Source of the DNA: Bartonella harrusi
Lineage (GTDB): Bacteria > Pseudomonadota > Alphaproteobacteria > Rhizobiales > Rhizobiaceae
DNA: 64,000 bases
Direction: 5' to 3'
NCBI RefSeq assembly: GCF_024297065.1
Contig: NZ_CP101114.1
Coordinates: 744,001-808,000 of the forward strand
The position numbers and the translations under genes were made by a program. Below the pieces are notes generated by a model that worked only from the letters and a program-made list of their open reading frames with translations, did no database searches and was not told the origin of the DNA. Below are positions 38,370 through 46,215 of this stretch, piece after piece (position 1 is the first letter of the stretch; each line of letters opens with the position of its first letter).

Positions 38370-40505
38370 TTAATCCGAAAGGCTAGAGGCTATCGCCAAA
38401 CGTTGCTGTTTGGCATAGCGTTCAAGGGCTTGATTGACAGCGTCTCTGATTTCATCTTTGAGACCATTTGGCACTGAAATATTGAGATTTGTAATGGTTA
38501 CACGGGCGTCTACTTCAACAGCTTTATGACCCGCAATTGGTTTGGGAGCTTTGAAGGCATCTGCTTTTGCATTGGGAGTTTCTATATGCTTTGTTGCAAT
38601 TGCCCCTTTATTAAAACCACTGTTGCTTTGTCCAAAGGGGGACTTGGTGACAACAGCGGTATCCATTATTCTTTTTGCACGTGCATTGGTTTCATCGGTA
38701 AAGGTTTTAATCGTTTCTGTTGAAGTTTTGTTGATTGAAACATTGAAACCAAGTTTTTCTTTCATCCAATCAGGCATCCAACTGGTTAATTTGCTTATCA
38801 TGCCGCTAAACCAATTGCATAGAGCGGTCCATTGGCTTTTGATGCCGTCCCACAAGCTGCCAATCAGATGAGCCCCTGCGTCCATTAAATTGACGCCGAA
38901 CAACCAATCAATCAATGCGTTGACCTTTTTTGCTATCCAGAAGAGGGGTGAAAACTCTTTAAAGAGCGTAAAGAGTTTACTGAAAGTGTTACTGAACAAA
39001 CTGGCAAAAGAATCCCATAACTTGCTTATGAAATTTACGACTGTATTCCAGTTTTTATAGAGCAGATATCCAGCTGTGACAAGCGCCGCAATGTCCCCGA
39101 TTATCCAGCCTACGGGAGTGGTCATGATTGCGACCCCAAGCGATATAAAAGCAGAACCAACGGCAGTTATTGCTGGAATAAGTGAAGTGACAAGAGTTAC
39201 AGCAAGACCAGCAACTGTGGAGGCAGCTGGTGCCATTGCCGCAATGAATGCTCCGGTAAGAACTGCTCCAACTGCGGCTAAAGAAGCAGCAACCCAACCA
39301 TTGATTTTATCCCAATATTTATAGAGTGCAACAAGTGCCGCAATACCACCAATGAGCCAACCAATAGGAGTTGTCATGATTGTATAGTCAAGCGTGACAA
39401 AAGATGCGCCCACGGCAGCTAATGCGGCAATGAGTGGACCAAAAATAAAGCAACCAAGTGCTATAAGTCCTACTTTTAACAGGGTTATTTCACCAACAAG
39501 CGGTTTCATCCAGAAAAACCAGCCTTTAATCCTCTCGGTAAGATCACTGATGCCTTTTCTCAAATCAGAGGTAGGATCAAGCAAATCATGAAAGACTTTT
39601 TTTAAGGTTTTAGCCCATCCAGCAACGGTTGTTTGTATGAGATCACGGTTTTCATCAATCAGTTTTGAAAAACTGTCAATCATATCGTTGAGAATAGGCA
39701 TAAAGCGTGTGCCAATAAAGCGCGCGATACCGCCTATTTTTTTCTTAAAAGCACCAAGCTTATCACTGAGATCTGCGGCATAGCGTGCGACATCGGCACC
39801 AATCAACCATTTTCCTTTCCGTGCTTTTGCAAACAGCTCTTTGATGGGTGCCATCCCTTGCGCAAGCATGGCTGCCATTTCCTTGCCATCACCACCAAAC
39901 AGCAGAGCAGCAATATGCTGTCTTTGCGCTTGATTTTTCATTTTACTCATCTTGTCGGTGATTTCTTCTAACAAGGTAGAGTTTGATTTGAGTTTTCCAG
40001 AAGCATCTTTGACAGAAATGCCAAGTGCCTCAAACCCCATAATGCCTCTTTTTTGTCCGGCATATGCTTGTGCCGAACGCCTATTTAAAGTTGCTAAGGA
40101 TTGTTGAAAAAGTTCAGCAGAATATCCTGAATTGTCTGCCGCATCCCCCCATAACTGAAGCGCTGTGACACTCATGCCTAAATGCCGTGATGCGTGATGA
40201 AGACTATCCCCAAGATGCATGGTTTTCATGGTGACGGCGGTGACACTTGCGATAAGACCTCCACCGGCAAGCCCTAAAGCACCGGTAAAGAGTGAAGCAC
40301 GGCTTGCCGCTGTGCCAAGGGCACTTTGAACGCCTTGCAAACGTGATGTCATATTTTTGACTGCAGCAGAAAAGCGAGGGATACTCAATCTATGGGAGAG
40401 TGTTTTTGACAATGTATCAAATCTTTTTTGAAGATGTTTAAGAGGCGCGGTAAGTTTGTCTTCAAGAGACAATTTTACCTTTGCATCAGCAACTTTTTCA
40501 CTCAT
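38370..40505 (-). CDS. Tail tape measure protein (P2 gpT-like)
   Basis: A 711-residue tape measure protein that fixes tail length. The N-terminal 300 residues hold the conserved TP901/P2-type region (LHHASRHLGMSVTALQLWGDA). The middle has several hydrophobic segments with a repeated IMTTPIGWLIG / IMTTPVGWIIG motif. The start overlaps the end of the gpE' frame (ATGA). Confidence 0.9.
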   Translation of the reverse strand: MSEKVADAKVKLSLEDKLTAPLKHLQKRFDTLSKTLSHRLSIPRFSAAVKNMTSRLQGVQSALGTAASRASLFTGALGLAGGGLIASVTAVTMKTMHLGDSLHHASRHLGMSVTALQLWGDAADNSGYSAELFQQSLATLNRRSAQAYAGQKRGIMGFEALGISVKDASGKLKSNSTLLEEITDKMSKMKNQAQRQHIAALLFGGDGKEMAAMLAQGMAPIKELFAKARKGKWLIGADVARYAADLSDKLGAFKKKIGGIARFIGTRFMPILNDMIDSFSKLIDENRDLIQTTVAGWAKTLKKVFHDLLDPTSDLRKGISDLTERIKGWFFWMKPLVGEITLLKVGLIALGCFIFGPLIAALAAVGASFVTLDYTIMTTPIGWLIGGIAALVALYKYWDKINGWVAASLAAVGAVLTGAFIAAMAPAASTVAGLAVTLVTSLIPAITAVGSAFISLGVAIMTTPVGWIIGDIAALVTAGYLLYKNWNTVVNFISKLWDSFASLFSNTFSKLFTLFKEFSPLFWIAKKVNALIDWLFGVNLMDAGAHLIGSLWDGIKSQWTALCNWFSGMISKLTSWMPDWMKEKLGFNVSINKTSTETIKTFTDETNARAKRIMDTAVVTKSPFGQSNSGFNKGAIATKHIETPNAKADAFKAPKPIAGHKAVEVDARVTITNLNISVPNGLKDEIRDAVNQALERYAKQQRLAIASSLSD

Positions 40506-40693
40506 TTTGATTTATACCTTTCTGCTGCTTGTTTTCGCCAGAAGATTAATTCTTGCGGATCCATTTCCATCATGTCTGCAAGGGACCAATGAAAAACAAT
40601 GGCAATGTCCGCTATCAGTTGAGCGGCGGTTTCCCAGTCGAGGTATCCCGCCGCTTGATAAAAGACTCTAAAATTTCTCCAATGCTCGATAAG
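40502..40693 (-). CDS. gpE' domain, reachable only by -1 frameshift from gpE
   Basis: A frame open from 40693 to the TGA at 40502-40504 encodes a P2 gpE'-like domain: LDWETAAQLIADIAIVFHW then ADMMEMDPQELIFWRKQAA. It overlaps the last 26 codons of gpE in the -1 frame and has no usable start before the conserved domain. In P2 the equivalent product is made as a gpE+E' fusion by -1 frameshift. The slip site here is undecided: TTT ATC at about 40657-40662 and GGG AAA at 40630-40635 are candidates, neither a textbook heptamer. Confidence 0.7.
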   Translation of the reverse strand, partial: LIEHWRNFRVFYQAAGYLDWETAAQLIADIAIVFHWSLADMMEMDPQELIFWRKQAAERYKSK

Positions 40694-40899
40694 TCACTCA
40701 TATCGAGTTCCCCAACAGCTTCATGGGGCCATCCAGAAAGGCGTGCAACCATAGCAATTGTTTGTTCAACACCTTCCTTTTTGTCGATTGCTTGCACATC
40801 TTTTGTTTTGGGGCGCTGTAAGGTAATTGTGGTATGCTCTTTTCCTTCAAAGGTCACAGGGATAAGCAATTGATGCGTGATGCTTGTTTGTATGGTCAT
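40615..40899 (-). CDS. P2 gpE-like tail assembly chaperone
   Basis: A 94-residue tail chaperone of the P2 gpE/Mu gp41-like family (HQLLIPVTFEGKEHTTITLQ, then ELDMSDLSSIGEILESFI). It lies between the tube and tape measure genes. Its 3' end overlaps a -1-frame extension encoding the E' domain. Confidence 0.85.
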   Translation of the reverse strand: MTIQTSITHQLLIPVTFEGKEHTTITLQRPKTKDVQAIDKKEGVEQTIAMVARLSGWPHEAVGELDMSDLSSIGEILESFIKRRDTSTGKPPLN

Positions 40900-40901
40900 T
40901 T

Positions 40902-41408
40902 TTATATTCCTAAAAAGTTTTTATGTTCTGCTAATTGATTAACACCATTGAATTTTCTGATTAAGTTGAGGACATCTATCTCAACAATTTCAACATCCTT
41001 TTGGACATATTTGAAATACTGCAATGTAAATGTAGCAGTGGATGTTGCTTTGCTTCCCGGTTGCCATTCTGCCATTTCAAAGCCTTTGCAAAGCCCCCTC
41101 ATAGTGATGACAACACCTTCTGCTGGTGTGCCTTGTGCTTGCATTGAACTTCGCAATGAAATGTTCACATCAGAGCGCCCTAACAGTGCCATCAGTTCTG
41201 GAGAACAATCAGAAATGGTCATAGTGAGGATGAGTGTTTCAAGGCCAAGATCAATCTCAAGAGAGCTATCCATGCCACCACCGCGATACTCTTCAACAAC
41301 CAAACTTAAATTTGGCAGCGTCACGCTTTCGCATTTTGCTTGATAGGGAATGCCATCAACAAAAATGTTAAAATATTTTAGAACTCTCGGTAAAACGGGT
41401 ACAGTCAT
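40902..41408 (-). CDS. Major tail tube protein (P2 gpFII-like)
   Basis: A 168-residue tube protein: VLKYFNIFVDGIPYQAKCES at the start and GKATSTATFTLQYFKYV-like C-terminal segment. It begins 1 bp from the sheath gene stop, as in P2. Confidence 0.92.
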   Translation of the reverse strand: MTVPVLPRVLKYFNIFVDGIPYQAKCESVTLPNLSLVVEEYRGGGMDSSLEIDLGLETLILTMTISDCSPELMALLGRSDVNISLRSSMQAQGTPAEGVVITMRGLCKGFEMAEWQPGSKATSTATFTLQYFKYVQKDVEIVEIDVLNLIRKFNGVNQLAEHKNFLGI

Positions 41409-42799
41409 TAAAAGATCTCCTCTAGGTAATCATTGATGATGCGTGAACGGAAGGTGATATGTTCTGCTGGTGTTGTTGGTGTAAATTCAACATTGAAATA
41501 GACTCTGCCGCTCTCAATGGCGCTTGCTGTATTCAACTCTGGATCAGGCGTGCACTGCCCACCAAGAATGGCACCTTGTGCTTTCAAATCACGCAAATAG
41601 GCATTGACGCTTTCACTCACATCACTCATGTAGGTTTTTTTGATATTGCGGTCGACCGCCCACATGTGCCCACGCAAGATGGCGTCATTGATCATATCCG
41701 CGGTTCTCACAACGGATAAGAAAGCGAATTTTGTATCGCTTGAAAGGGTGCGATTGCCCCAAAGACGATAACCATTCTCACGAATAATTGTTGTGATGTT
41801 TTGTTCATTGAGAAGGTTGGCACGGCTTGATCTGTCACCAATGGAAAAATCAATCGGGCGGGTAATTCCTACAATGCCATTGATCACTTTGTTTGAAGGG
41901 GAATGCCAAAAACCATGTGTGAAATCTGTTTTGGCAATGACACCAGCAACCGCCGCACTTGCGGGCTGTTCTATGATTTCTCCATCACGATTCACCTTTA
42001 CAAAAGGATCAACAATAACAGCGCGTTTTGAATCAAAATCCTTTGCAGCATCAAGAGCTGCTTCATCGGTTGTGTTTGGTGCGTCAATGACCACAATAGC
42101 GCGCAGACGTTCGGCAATGCCAATCAACTCTGCTGCTACAGGATTAGAGGTTGCACTGATTTCGGCTTTTGCTGTTGCGCCAGTGCCATCACCTTCAATC
42201 ACTACATTGGGGGCGGTTTGATAATCAAAGCCATTGTCCTTGAGAACAATCGAGGTTACTTGTCCATTGGCAAGGATTGCTTCTGCTTTTGCACCGCCGG
42301 CAATTTTAACAGTTGCTTGGGTATAACCGCTGCCTTTGTTGGTGACATCAATCTTGCTAAGGCTAACGGGGCGTTTATGGGTAAAGCCTGGAGCAATCAG
42401 AATGCGTGGTGTTTGTCCAAGCAGGGATTGTGCTCCAATCAAAGCATGCACACCTTCATAAGCACCATTGGTGTTCACACCGCCTAAAACATTGGTCAAT
42501 GTTGCATTTTCGTTATCACCTTCTTGCACACGCACGACAACAACAATGGCACCCACTTGCTTAAAAATAAGATCAAGAGCATTGGGTAGGGTGCCTTGAC
42601 GTTTTCCTGTTTTATCCAGTTTTGCTGCTTGTGAAAGTGAACCGGTAACCAACACCGGTGTATTGAGGGGAAAAGCCTGTTCATCGGCATCGGGTGCTGT
42701 GCCGACAATGCCGATAACTGCCGATTGAACCGCACGAAGGGGACGCGTTCCATCGTCCACCTCGACAACTTCAACACCGTGTAAAAAACCTGTTGTCAT
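41408..42799 (-). CDS. Tail sheath protein (P2 gpFI-like)
   Basis: A 463-residue contractile sheath subunit: TTGFLHGVEVVEVDDGTRPLR at the start and a conserved C-terminal domain with YRLWGNRTLSSD and FVNVEFTP-like strands. An extra glycine-rich domain at about residues 150-215 (GSGYTQATVKIAGGAKAEA, DYQTAPNVVIEGDGTGA) is inserted, resembling repeats seen in other phage sheath proteins. Start 42799 has AAAGGAG. Confidence 0.92.
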   Translation of the reverse strand: MTTGFLHGVEVVEVDDGTRPLRAVQSAVIGIVGTAPDADEQAFPLNTPVLVTGSLSQAAKLDKTGKRQGTLPNALDLIFKQVGAIVVVVRVQEGDNENATLTNVLGGVNTNGAYEGVHALIGAQSLLGQTPRILIAPGFTHKRPVSLSKIDVTNKGSGYTQATVKIAGGAKAEAILANGQVTSIVLKDNGFDYQTAPNVVIEGDGTGATAKAEISATSNPVAAELIGIAERLRAIVVIDAPNTTDEAALDAAKDFDSKRAVIVDPFVKVNRDGEIIEQPASAAVAGVIAKTDFTHGFWHSPSNKVINGIVGITRPIDFSIGDRSSRANLLNEQNITTIIRENGYRLWGNRTLSSDTKFAFLSVVRTADMINDAILRGHMWAVDRNIKKTYMSDVSESVNAYLRDLKAQGAILGGQCTPDPELNTASAIESGRVYFNVEFTPTTPAEHITFRSRIINDYLEEIF

Positions 42800-42862
42800 T
42801 ATGATGCTCCTTTGCATGATTGGTGAATGAAAATGAATGGGAAAAAATGAGAGACAAAAAAC

Positions 42863-42906
42863 CGTTCTTGAGAACGACTTGACAAAAACTTTAAAACCGT
42901 TAGATT
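42863..42906 (+). promoter_or_regulatory. Distal promoter of antirepressor 1, with upstream palindrome
   Basis: TTGACA (42879-42884), 16-bp spacer, TAGATT (42901-42906). A CGTTCT-TG-AGAACG inverted repeat (42863-42876) lies just before the -35. Transcription would start near 42913, 8 bases before the upstream copy of the target motif. Confidence 0.55.
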
Positions 42907-42920
42907 CATAAAAAGGTGCT

Positions 42921-42944
42921 TAACAAACACCTGAAAACAACAAG
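42921..42944 (+). promoter_or_regulatory. Upstream target motif b1/a1 of antirepressor 1
   Basis: TAACAAACA (42921-42929) and CAACAAG (42938-42944). Both are exact copies of the two elements over the antirepressor ribosome site (43126-43134 and 43140-43146), and both are complementary to the C4-like RNA. Confidence 0.75.
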
Positions 42945-42988
42945 CGGATTGGTTACCGAAATAATCAGTCTTCTGTACATTAAAGACT

Positions 42989-43018
42989 TTGACTCGTTAT
43001 ATGTTACACGCATATAAT
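42989..43018 (+). promoter_or_regulatory. Proximal promoter and operator of antirepressor 1
   Basis: TTGACT (42989-42994), 18-bp spacer, TATAAT (43013-43018). Inverted repeat TTATATG (42997-43003) and CATATAA (43011-43017) overlaps the -10 box, so a repressor could occlude it. The same promoter is conserved before antirepressor 2. Confidence 0.75.
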
Positions 43019-43024
43019 AGCTTT

Positions 43025-43123
43025 GTCGGGTGTGGTTATGCTATACAATACCCTTTCGGGGGAAAGGCATAACGACGGGCTTGTTGCCGTGTTTGTTAGC
43101 ACCCGGCACTCTTTTTGAGTGTC
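43025..43123 (+). ncRNA. C4-like antisense RNA, copy 1
   Basis: A structured leader of about 99 nt. Stems: CGGGTG (43027-43032) with CACCCG (43100-43105); GTTATGC with GCATAAC; an inner CCC-GGG hairpin; ACGG-CCGT with CTTGTTG in its loop; and a GCACTC/GAGTGT hairpin at the end. CTTGTTG (43080-43086) and TGTTTGTTA (43090-43098) are complementary to the antirepressor leader elements, as in the c4 antisense RNA of phages P1 and P7. Confidence 0.75.
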
Positions 43124-43125
43124 AT

Positions 43126-43149
43126 TAACAAACATTTATCAACAAGGAG
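43126..43149 (+). promoter_or_regulatory. Antisense target b2/a2 over the antirepressor 1 ribosome site
   Basis: TAACAAACA (43126-43134) and CAACAAG (43140-43146); the second runs into the AAGGAG ribosome site (43144-43149). Pairing with the C4-like RNA would block translation of the antirepressor. Confidence 0.75.
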
Positions 43150-43155
43150 TTCATG

Positions 43156-43704
43156 ATGAACACTCTTATTAAAATTACAGAACAAACCATTGATCAAGAA
43201 ACTGTTCAAACCGTCAATGCACGCGAATTACATATATTTTTGGAAATAGGAAAACGCTTTGCTACTTGGATTACAGATCGTATTCGTCAATATGAATTTG
43301 AAGAGGGAAAAGATTTTATAAAAACACAAGATTTGCGGTTCCCAAAATTGGGAAGCACAAAATCTAGGGCTGTTACAGCAATTAACTATCTTATCACTCT
43401 AGATATGGCGAAAGAACTTTCTATGGTTGAGAGAAATGAGAAAGGTAAGCAAGCTCGTCGTTACTTTATTGAGTGTGAAAAGAAACTAAGAAACCAAGCT
43501 GTTGATTATGATAATGATACACGTTTTTCTTTTCCAAAAGATTGGGAAAAAATGTCCCCTACTAAAAAGGCTGTTTACATTTATGGACCTCTCCATATGC
43601 ATCTTGTTAAAGCCTTCACATTAGCAGAAGAGAGTAAACATTATAAAACGCTTATTGAAGAAGCCAAACGTGTTTTAGCAAACCCTGTTGCAAAAGGTGC
43701 TTAG
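43156..43704 (+). CDS. AntA/AntB-family antirepressor 1
   Basis: A 182-residue protein with an N-terminal AntA/AntB domain (VNARELHIFLEIGKRFATWI, then EYY-like region replaced by NYLITLDMAKELSMVERNEKGKQARRYFIECEKK). The C-terminal third is helical and lacks the KilAC domain found in antirepressor 2. Antirepressors bind and disable phage repressors. The start at 43156 has AAGGAG 6 bases upstream; ATG 43153 is too close to it. It is read against the structural genes. Confidence 0.85.
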   Translation: MNTLIKITEQTIDQETVQTVNARELHIFLEIGKRFATWITDRIRQYEFEEGKDFIKTQDLRFPKLGSTKSRAVTAINYLITLDMAKELSMVERNEKGKQARRYFIECEKKLRNQAVDYDNDTRFSFPKDWEKMSPTKKAVYIYGPLHMHLVKAFTLAEESKHYKTLIEEAKRVLANPVAKGA

Positions 43705-43716
43705 ATTAAAACATAA

Positions 43717-43752
43717 TATCATCTCCTCGTCTTGAAGGGCGGGGAGGTGATA
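43717..43752. terminator. Hairpin at the convergent end of antirepressor 1 and higA1
   Basis: A 13-bp stem: 43717-43729 (TATCATCTCCTCG) with 43740-43752 (CGGGGAGGTGATA), all paired counting G-U. It contains a CTCC/GGAGG core also seen near 53655 and 63920. A bidirectional terminator role is likely; the T tract is weak. Confidence 0.55.
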
Positions 43753-43770
43753 AAAGCTCTATCTATTTTA

Positions 43771-44112
43771 TTAACAACTATGGTCCATTTGTACATTGAC
43801 TTTTTTACTAGCTTCTAGTGTTGGAATAGAAGAAACATCAATATCACGCTCTGCATGCCAAGCGTCATAATTGGCTTGCATACGTAACCATATGGAAGCT
43901 CCATCACCAAACATTTTGCCAAGACAAGCAGAAATAGAAGGAGAGACAGGCTTTTTTGTATTCAGGATATCATAGAGATGTTGGCGTGATATACCGAGCA
44001 TTTGTGCAATTTCTGACTTTGTTTTGCCAGTTTCAGGAATAATTTCTGCTAAAATTTCTCCTGGATGAGTAGGACAACGGTTTTTGTCTCTTTGTGCAGG
44101 AATGTCATTCAT
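43771..44112 (-). CDS. HigA-family antitoxin (copy 1)
   Basis: A 113-residue antitoxin with a helix-turn-helix: HPGEILAEIIPETGKTKSEIAQMLGISRQHLYDILN, then the PVSPSISACLGKMFGDGASIWLRMQ region typical of HigA. The start at 44112 gives the family N-terminus; 28 codons of the open frame upstream overlap higB. It lies 10 bp after higB. Confidence 0.9.
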   Translation of the reverse strand: MNDIPAQRDKNRCPTHPGEILAEIIPETGKTKSEIAQMLGISRQHLYDILNTKKPVSPSISACLGKMFGDGASIWLRMQANYDAWHAERDIDVSSIPTLEASKKVNVQMDHSC

Positions 44113-44122
44113 AACTGTATCC

Positions 44123-44401
44123 TTAGTGGTATTGTTCAAGATCAACACGGTAAGCATTACACGAGTCAAATTCAAAAGTGATACACCATGGTCCATTAAC
44201 GTGAACAGTGTAACGGGTAGGTGAATATCCGATTAAAGAATGAAAGTTAAACCCTGGAAGATTCATATCTTCTGGTCTTTCACAAATATCTAAACGATCA
44301 AGACGAATAATGATACGTTTTATAAGTCTTTTATCAATCTTAGATGATTTTCCCGTTTTGAATAATTCTGCTAGTGTTTTGCTTTTAAACGTTTTAATCA
44401 T
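44123..44401 (-). CDS. HigB-family toxin (copy 1)
   Basis: A 92-residue RelE-superfamily toxin: MIKTFKSKTLAELFKTGKSS at the start and YTVHVNGPWCITFEF near the C-terminus, typical of ribosome-dependent mRNA interferase HigB. Toxin precedes antitoxin, as in other higBA loci. The ATG is 5 bp after the -10 box. Confidence 0.9.
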   Translation of the reverse strand: MIKTFKSKTLAELFKTGKSSKIDKRLIKRIIIRLDRLDICERPEDMNLPGFNFHSLIGYSPTRYTVHVNGPWCITFEFDSCNAYRVDLEQYH

Positions 44402-44406
44402 TACTT

Positions 44407-44435
44407 TATATAGCGTAAAAAACCACTTGTGTCAA
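44407..44435 (-). promoter_or_regulatory. higBA1 promoter, leaderless layout
   Basis: On the minus strand, TTGACA (44435-44430), 17-bp spacer, TATATA (44412-44407), then 5 bp (AAGTA), then the higB ATG at 44401. Confidence 0.7.
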
Positions 44436-44524
44436 CAAATAGCTTACAATATAAATATTAAAATGGAAAAAACATAAATGTCCTGCTAGAAATCCTTATC
44501 GCCTATATTTGGTCAATCTTTCTC

Positions 44525-44752
44525 TTATCGTTCTTTCATAGATTCTACTGATGCGTCTGTCTCAACCCTTTCAGAAGACAAAGAATTGTTTTCTTTATCA
44601 ATGATGGGAGGAGAGAACACCCCATCTTTATAAGTCCAGCCGATTTGCGCTTCGCTTGAGGGGATTGCCTCACCATCAAAGGCATGAACATAATTTTCTG
44701 AGGCAATAATAATGTTTGTTACCACACCCTTTTCAACAACTGCATATTCCAT
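44525..44752 (-). CDS. Small tail-fibre-associated protein
   Basis: A 75-residue protein just downstream of the fibre gene. MEYAVVEKGVVTNIIIASENYV and WTYKDGVFSPP resemble the start of tail fibre assembly or DUF4376-type proteins. The function is inferred only from place and this weak likeness. Confidence 0.6.
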   Translation of the reverse strand: MEYAVVEKGVVTNIIIASENYVHAFDGEAIPSSEAQIGWTYKDGVFSPPIIDKENNSLSSERVETDASVESMKER

Positions 44753-44761
44753 AAAAAACTC

Positions 44762-46156
44762 CTATATAAAAAATCTCAACAACACTGCTCCGTTGCCACC
44801 ATTGCCACCTTCGTCACCAGACTTTCCTGGAAAATAGCCTCCACCTCCACCAGCTTTATTGCCACCACTATTTCCACCATTTCCTCCTTTCCCACTGTAG
44901 CCTCCTTGGCTCTTTTGTGCACCACAACCACCTCCAGCACCACCATAAATAGAGCTTCCACCATGACCAATAGATGTAGAGTAGCGGGCATTAAAAGTGC
45001 CACCACTGACTTTATAGTGTGCATAGCAGCCACCACCACCGCCTCCGAAAGTAGAACTACTACCATTGACACTGGTATTGGTAGAGTAGGAGCCGCCACC
45101 GCTACCGCCGCGACCATTGCCATTTATTTCTCCATCGCCACCACTGCCACCATAACTACTCAAATTTCCAGTACCACCGCCGCCACCACCTGCACGGATA
45201 ATGTCTTTAATAATTGTACTTCCACCTCCGCTGCCACCACCATAGGAAGCATCACCACCTTTTCCACCACATCCAATTTGAACGCTTCTTGAGAATTTCA
45301 ACTGAGATCCTTTAATTTGAACACGCGCGCTTCCTCCACCGCCACCTCCACCACTGCTATTTCCATATCCACCACCTCCTCCGCCACCCCACGCCCATAT
45401 TTCGATATCGGTGTTATCGCTAACACCTTCAGGCCATGGAATGGGACCACTTTCTGTTACAAGAACTTCTAGGGGAGAGGTCGCTTTCCTCAGTTTTGTG
45501 ATTTCATCACGTATTTCTTGAAGAGCAATAACAGCTTCGTCTTTGCTATAAACTTCCGCACCATCAACCTTGAGCGGTCCTTTAAGCTTGCTGCCCGTGA
45601 TGCTGAGACTTGTGACGATTTCCCCATTATGCATGAGATTCAATGACGAATTGCTTATGAGTTCCAAATCACCAGCAATGGTGACTTTACTGGTAAACTT
45701 GTTATAATTCTGCCATTCATTGGCTTGTGCTAGGCGCCCATAGCTTGTCAGATCTTCATTAATCTTGGCTCTAAATCTATCAAGACCAACAATATCTTCA
45801 ATTTTATGTTGGTGCGCTCCAAGAAGGGAGACAGCACTGCCAAAGGTAAAATGATTGTTGCTTGCTTTGTAGAGAACATAATTGTTCGCAGCATCCTTAG
45901 CGCCCTCAATATCGCCCAAATCAGCAAAGGAAAAGGTTTTATTTGCTGGCATCTTGCTTTTGAGGGCTGCCTCAAGATTTGTAACATCCCCTATGCTATG
46001 CGTGTGTTTTGCAGGAGCTTTTTCGTCTAGCTTTTCCTCAACTTCCATTATGGCTTGATCAAGTTTTGTCAAGTTCTCACGCAAAATAGGAAATTCAGAA
46101 CTGATAAAACGCCCTTCTTTGGGCAATTCCATTGCAAGCTTTTTGGTTTTTGTCAT
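44762..46156 (-). CDS. Tail fibre with polyglycine C-terminal domain
   Basis: A 464-residue fibre protein. The N-terminal half has the AKHTHSIGDVTNLEAALKSK repeat type found in phage fibre shafts, and KSKDEA-like segments mid-protein. About 200 C-terminal residues are dominated by GGGGGG, GGSGGG and GGAGGG blocks with Ser/Tyr/Asn between, and it ends GNGGNGAVLLRFFI. It resembles polyglycine receptor-binding domains (for example the gp38 adhesin of some T-even phages). Confidence 0.85.
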   Translation of the reverse strand: MTKTKKLAMELPKEGRFISSEFPILRENLTKLDQAIMEVEEKLDEKAPAKHTHSIGDVTNLEAALKSKMPANKTFSFADLGDIEGAKDAANNYVLYKASNNHFTFGSAVSLLGAHQHKIEDIVGLDRFRAKINEDLTSYGRLAQANEWQNYNKFTSKVTIAGDLELISNSSLNLMHNGEIVTSLSITGSKLKGPLKVDGAEVYSKDEAVIALQEIRDEITKLRKATSPLEVLVTESGPIPWPEGVSDNTDIEIWAWGGGGGGGYGNSSGGGGGGGSARVQIKGSQLKFSRSVQIGCGGKGGDASYGGGSGGGSTIIKDIIRAGGGGGGTGNLSSYGGSGGDGEINGNGRGGSGGGSYSTNTSVNGSSSTFGGGGGGCYAHYKVSGGTFNARYSTSIGHGGSSIYGGAGGGCGAQKSQGGYSGKGGNGGNSGGNKAGGGGGYFPGKSGDEGGNGGNGAVLLRFFI

Positions 46157-46215
46157 TTCTTATTCTCCAAGTCTCTAAAGCAGCCCCAAATCCCATTTTT
46201 CAAAGCGAGGGGGTA

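Noticed and set aside
44776..45440. Dense GGT/GGC-type short repeats, considered as a CRISPR or minisatellite
   Set aside because: The repeats are codons of the polyglycine fibre domain and have no regular repeat-spacer structure.
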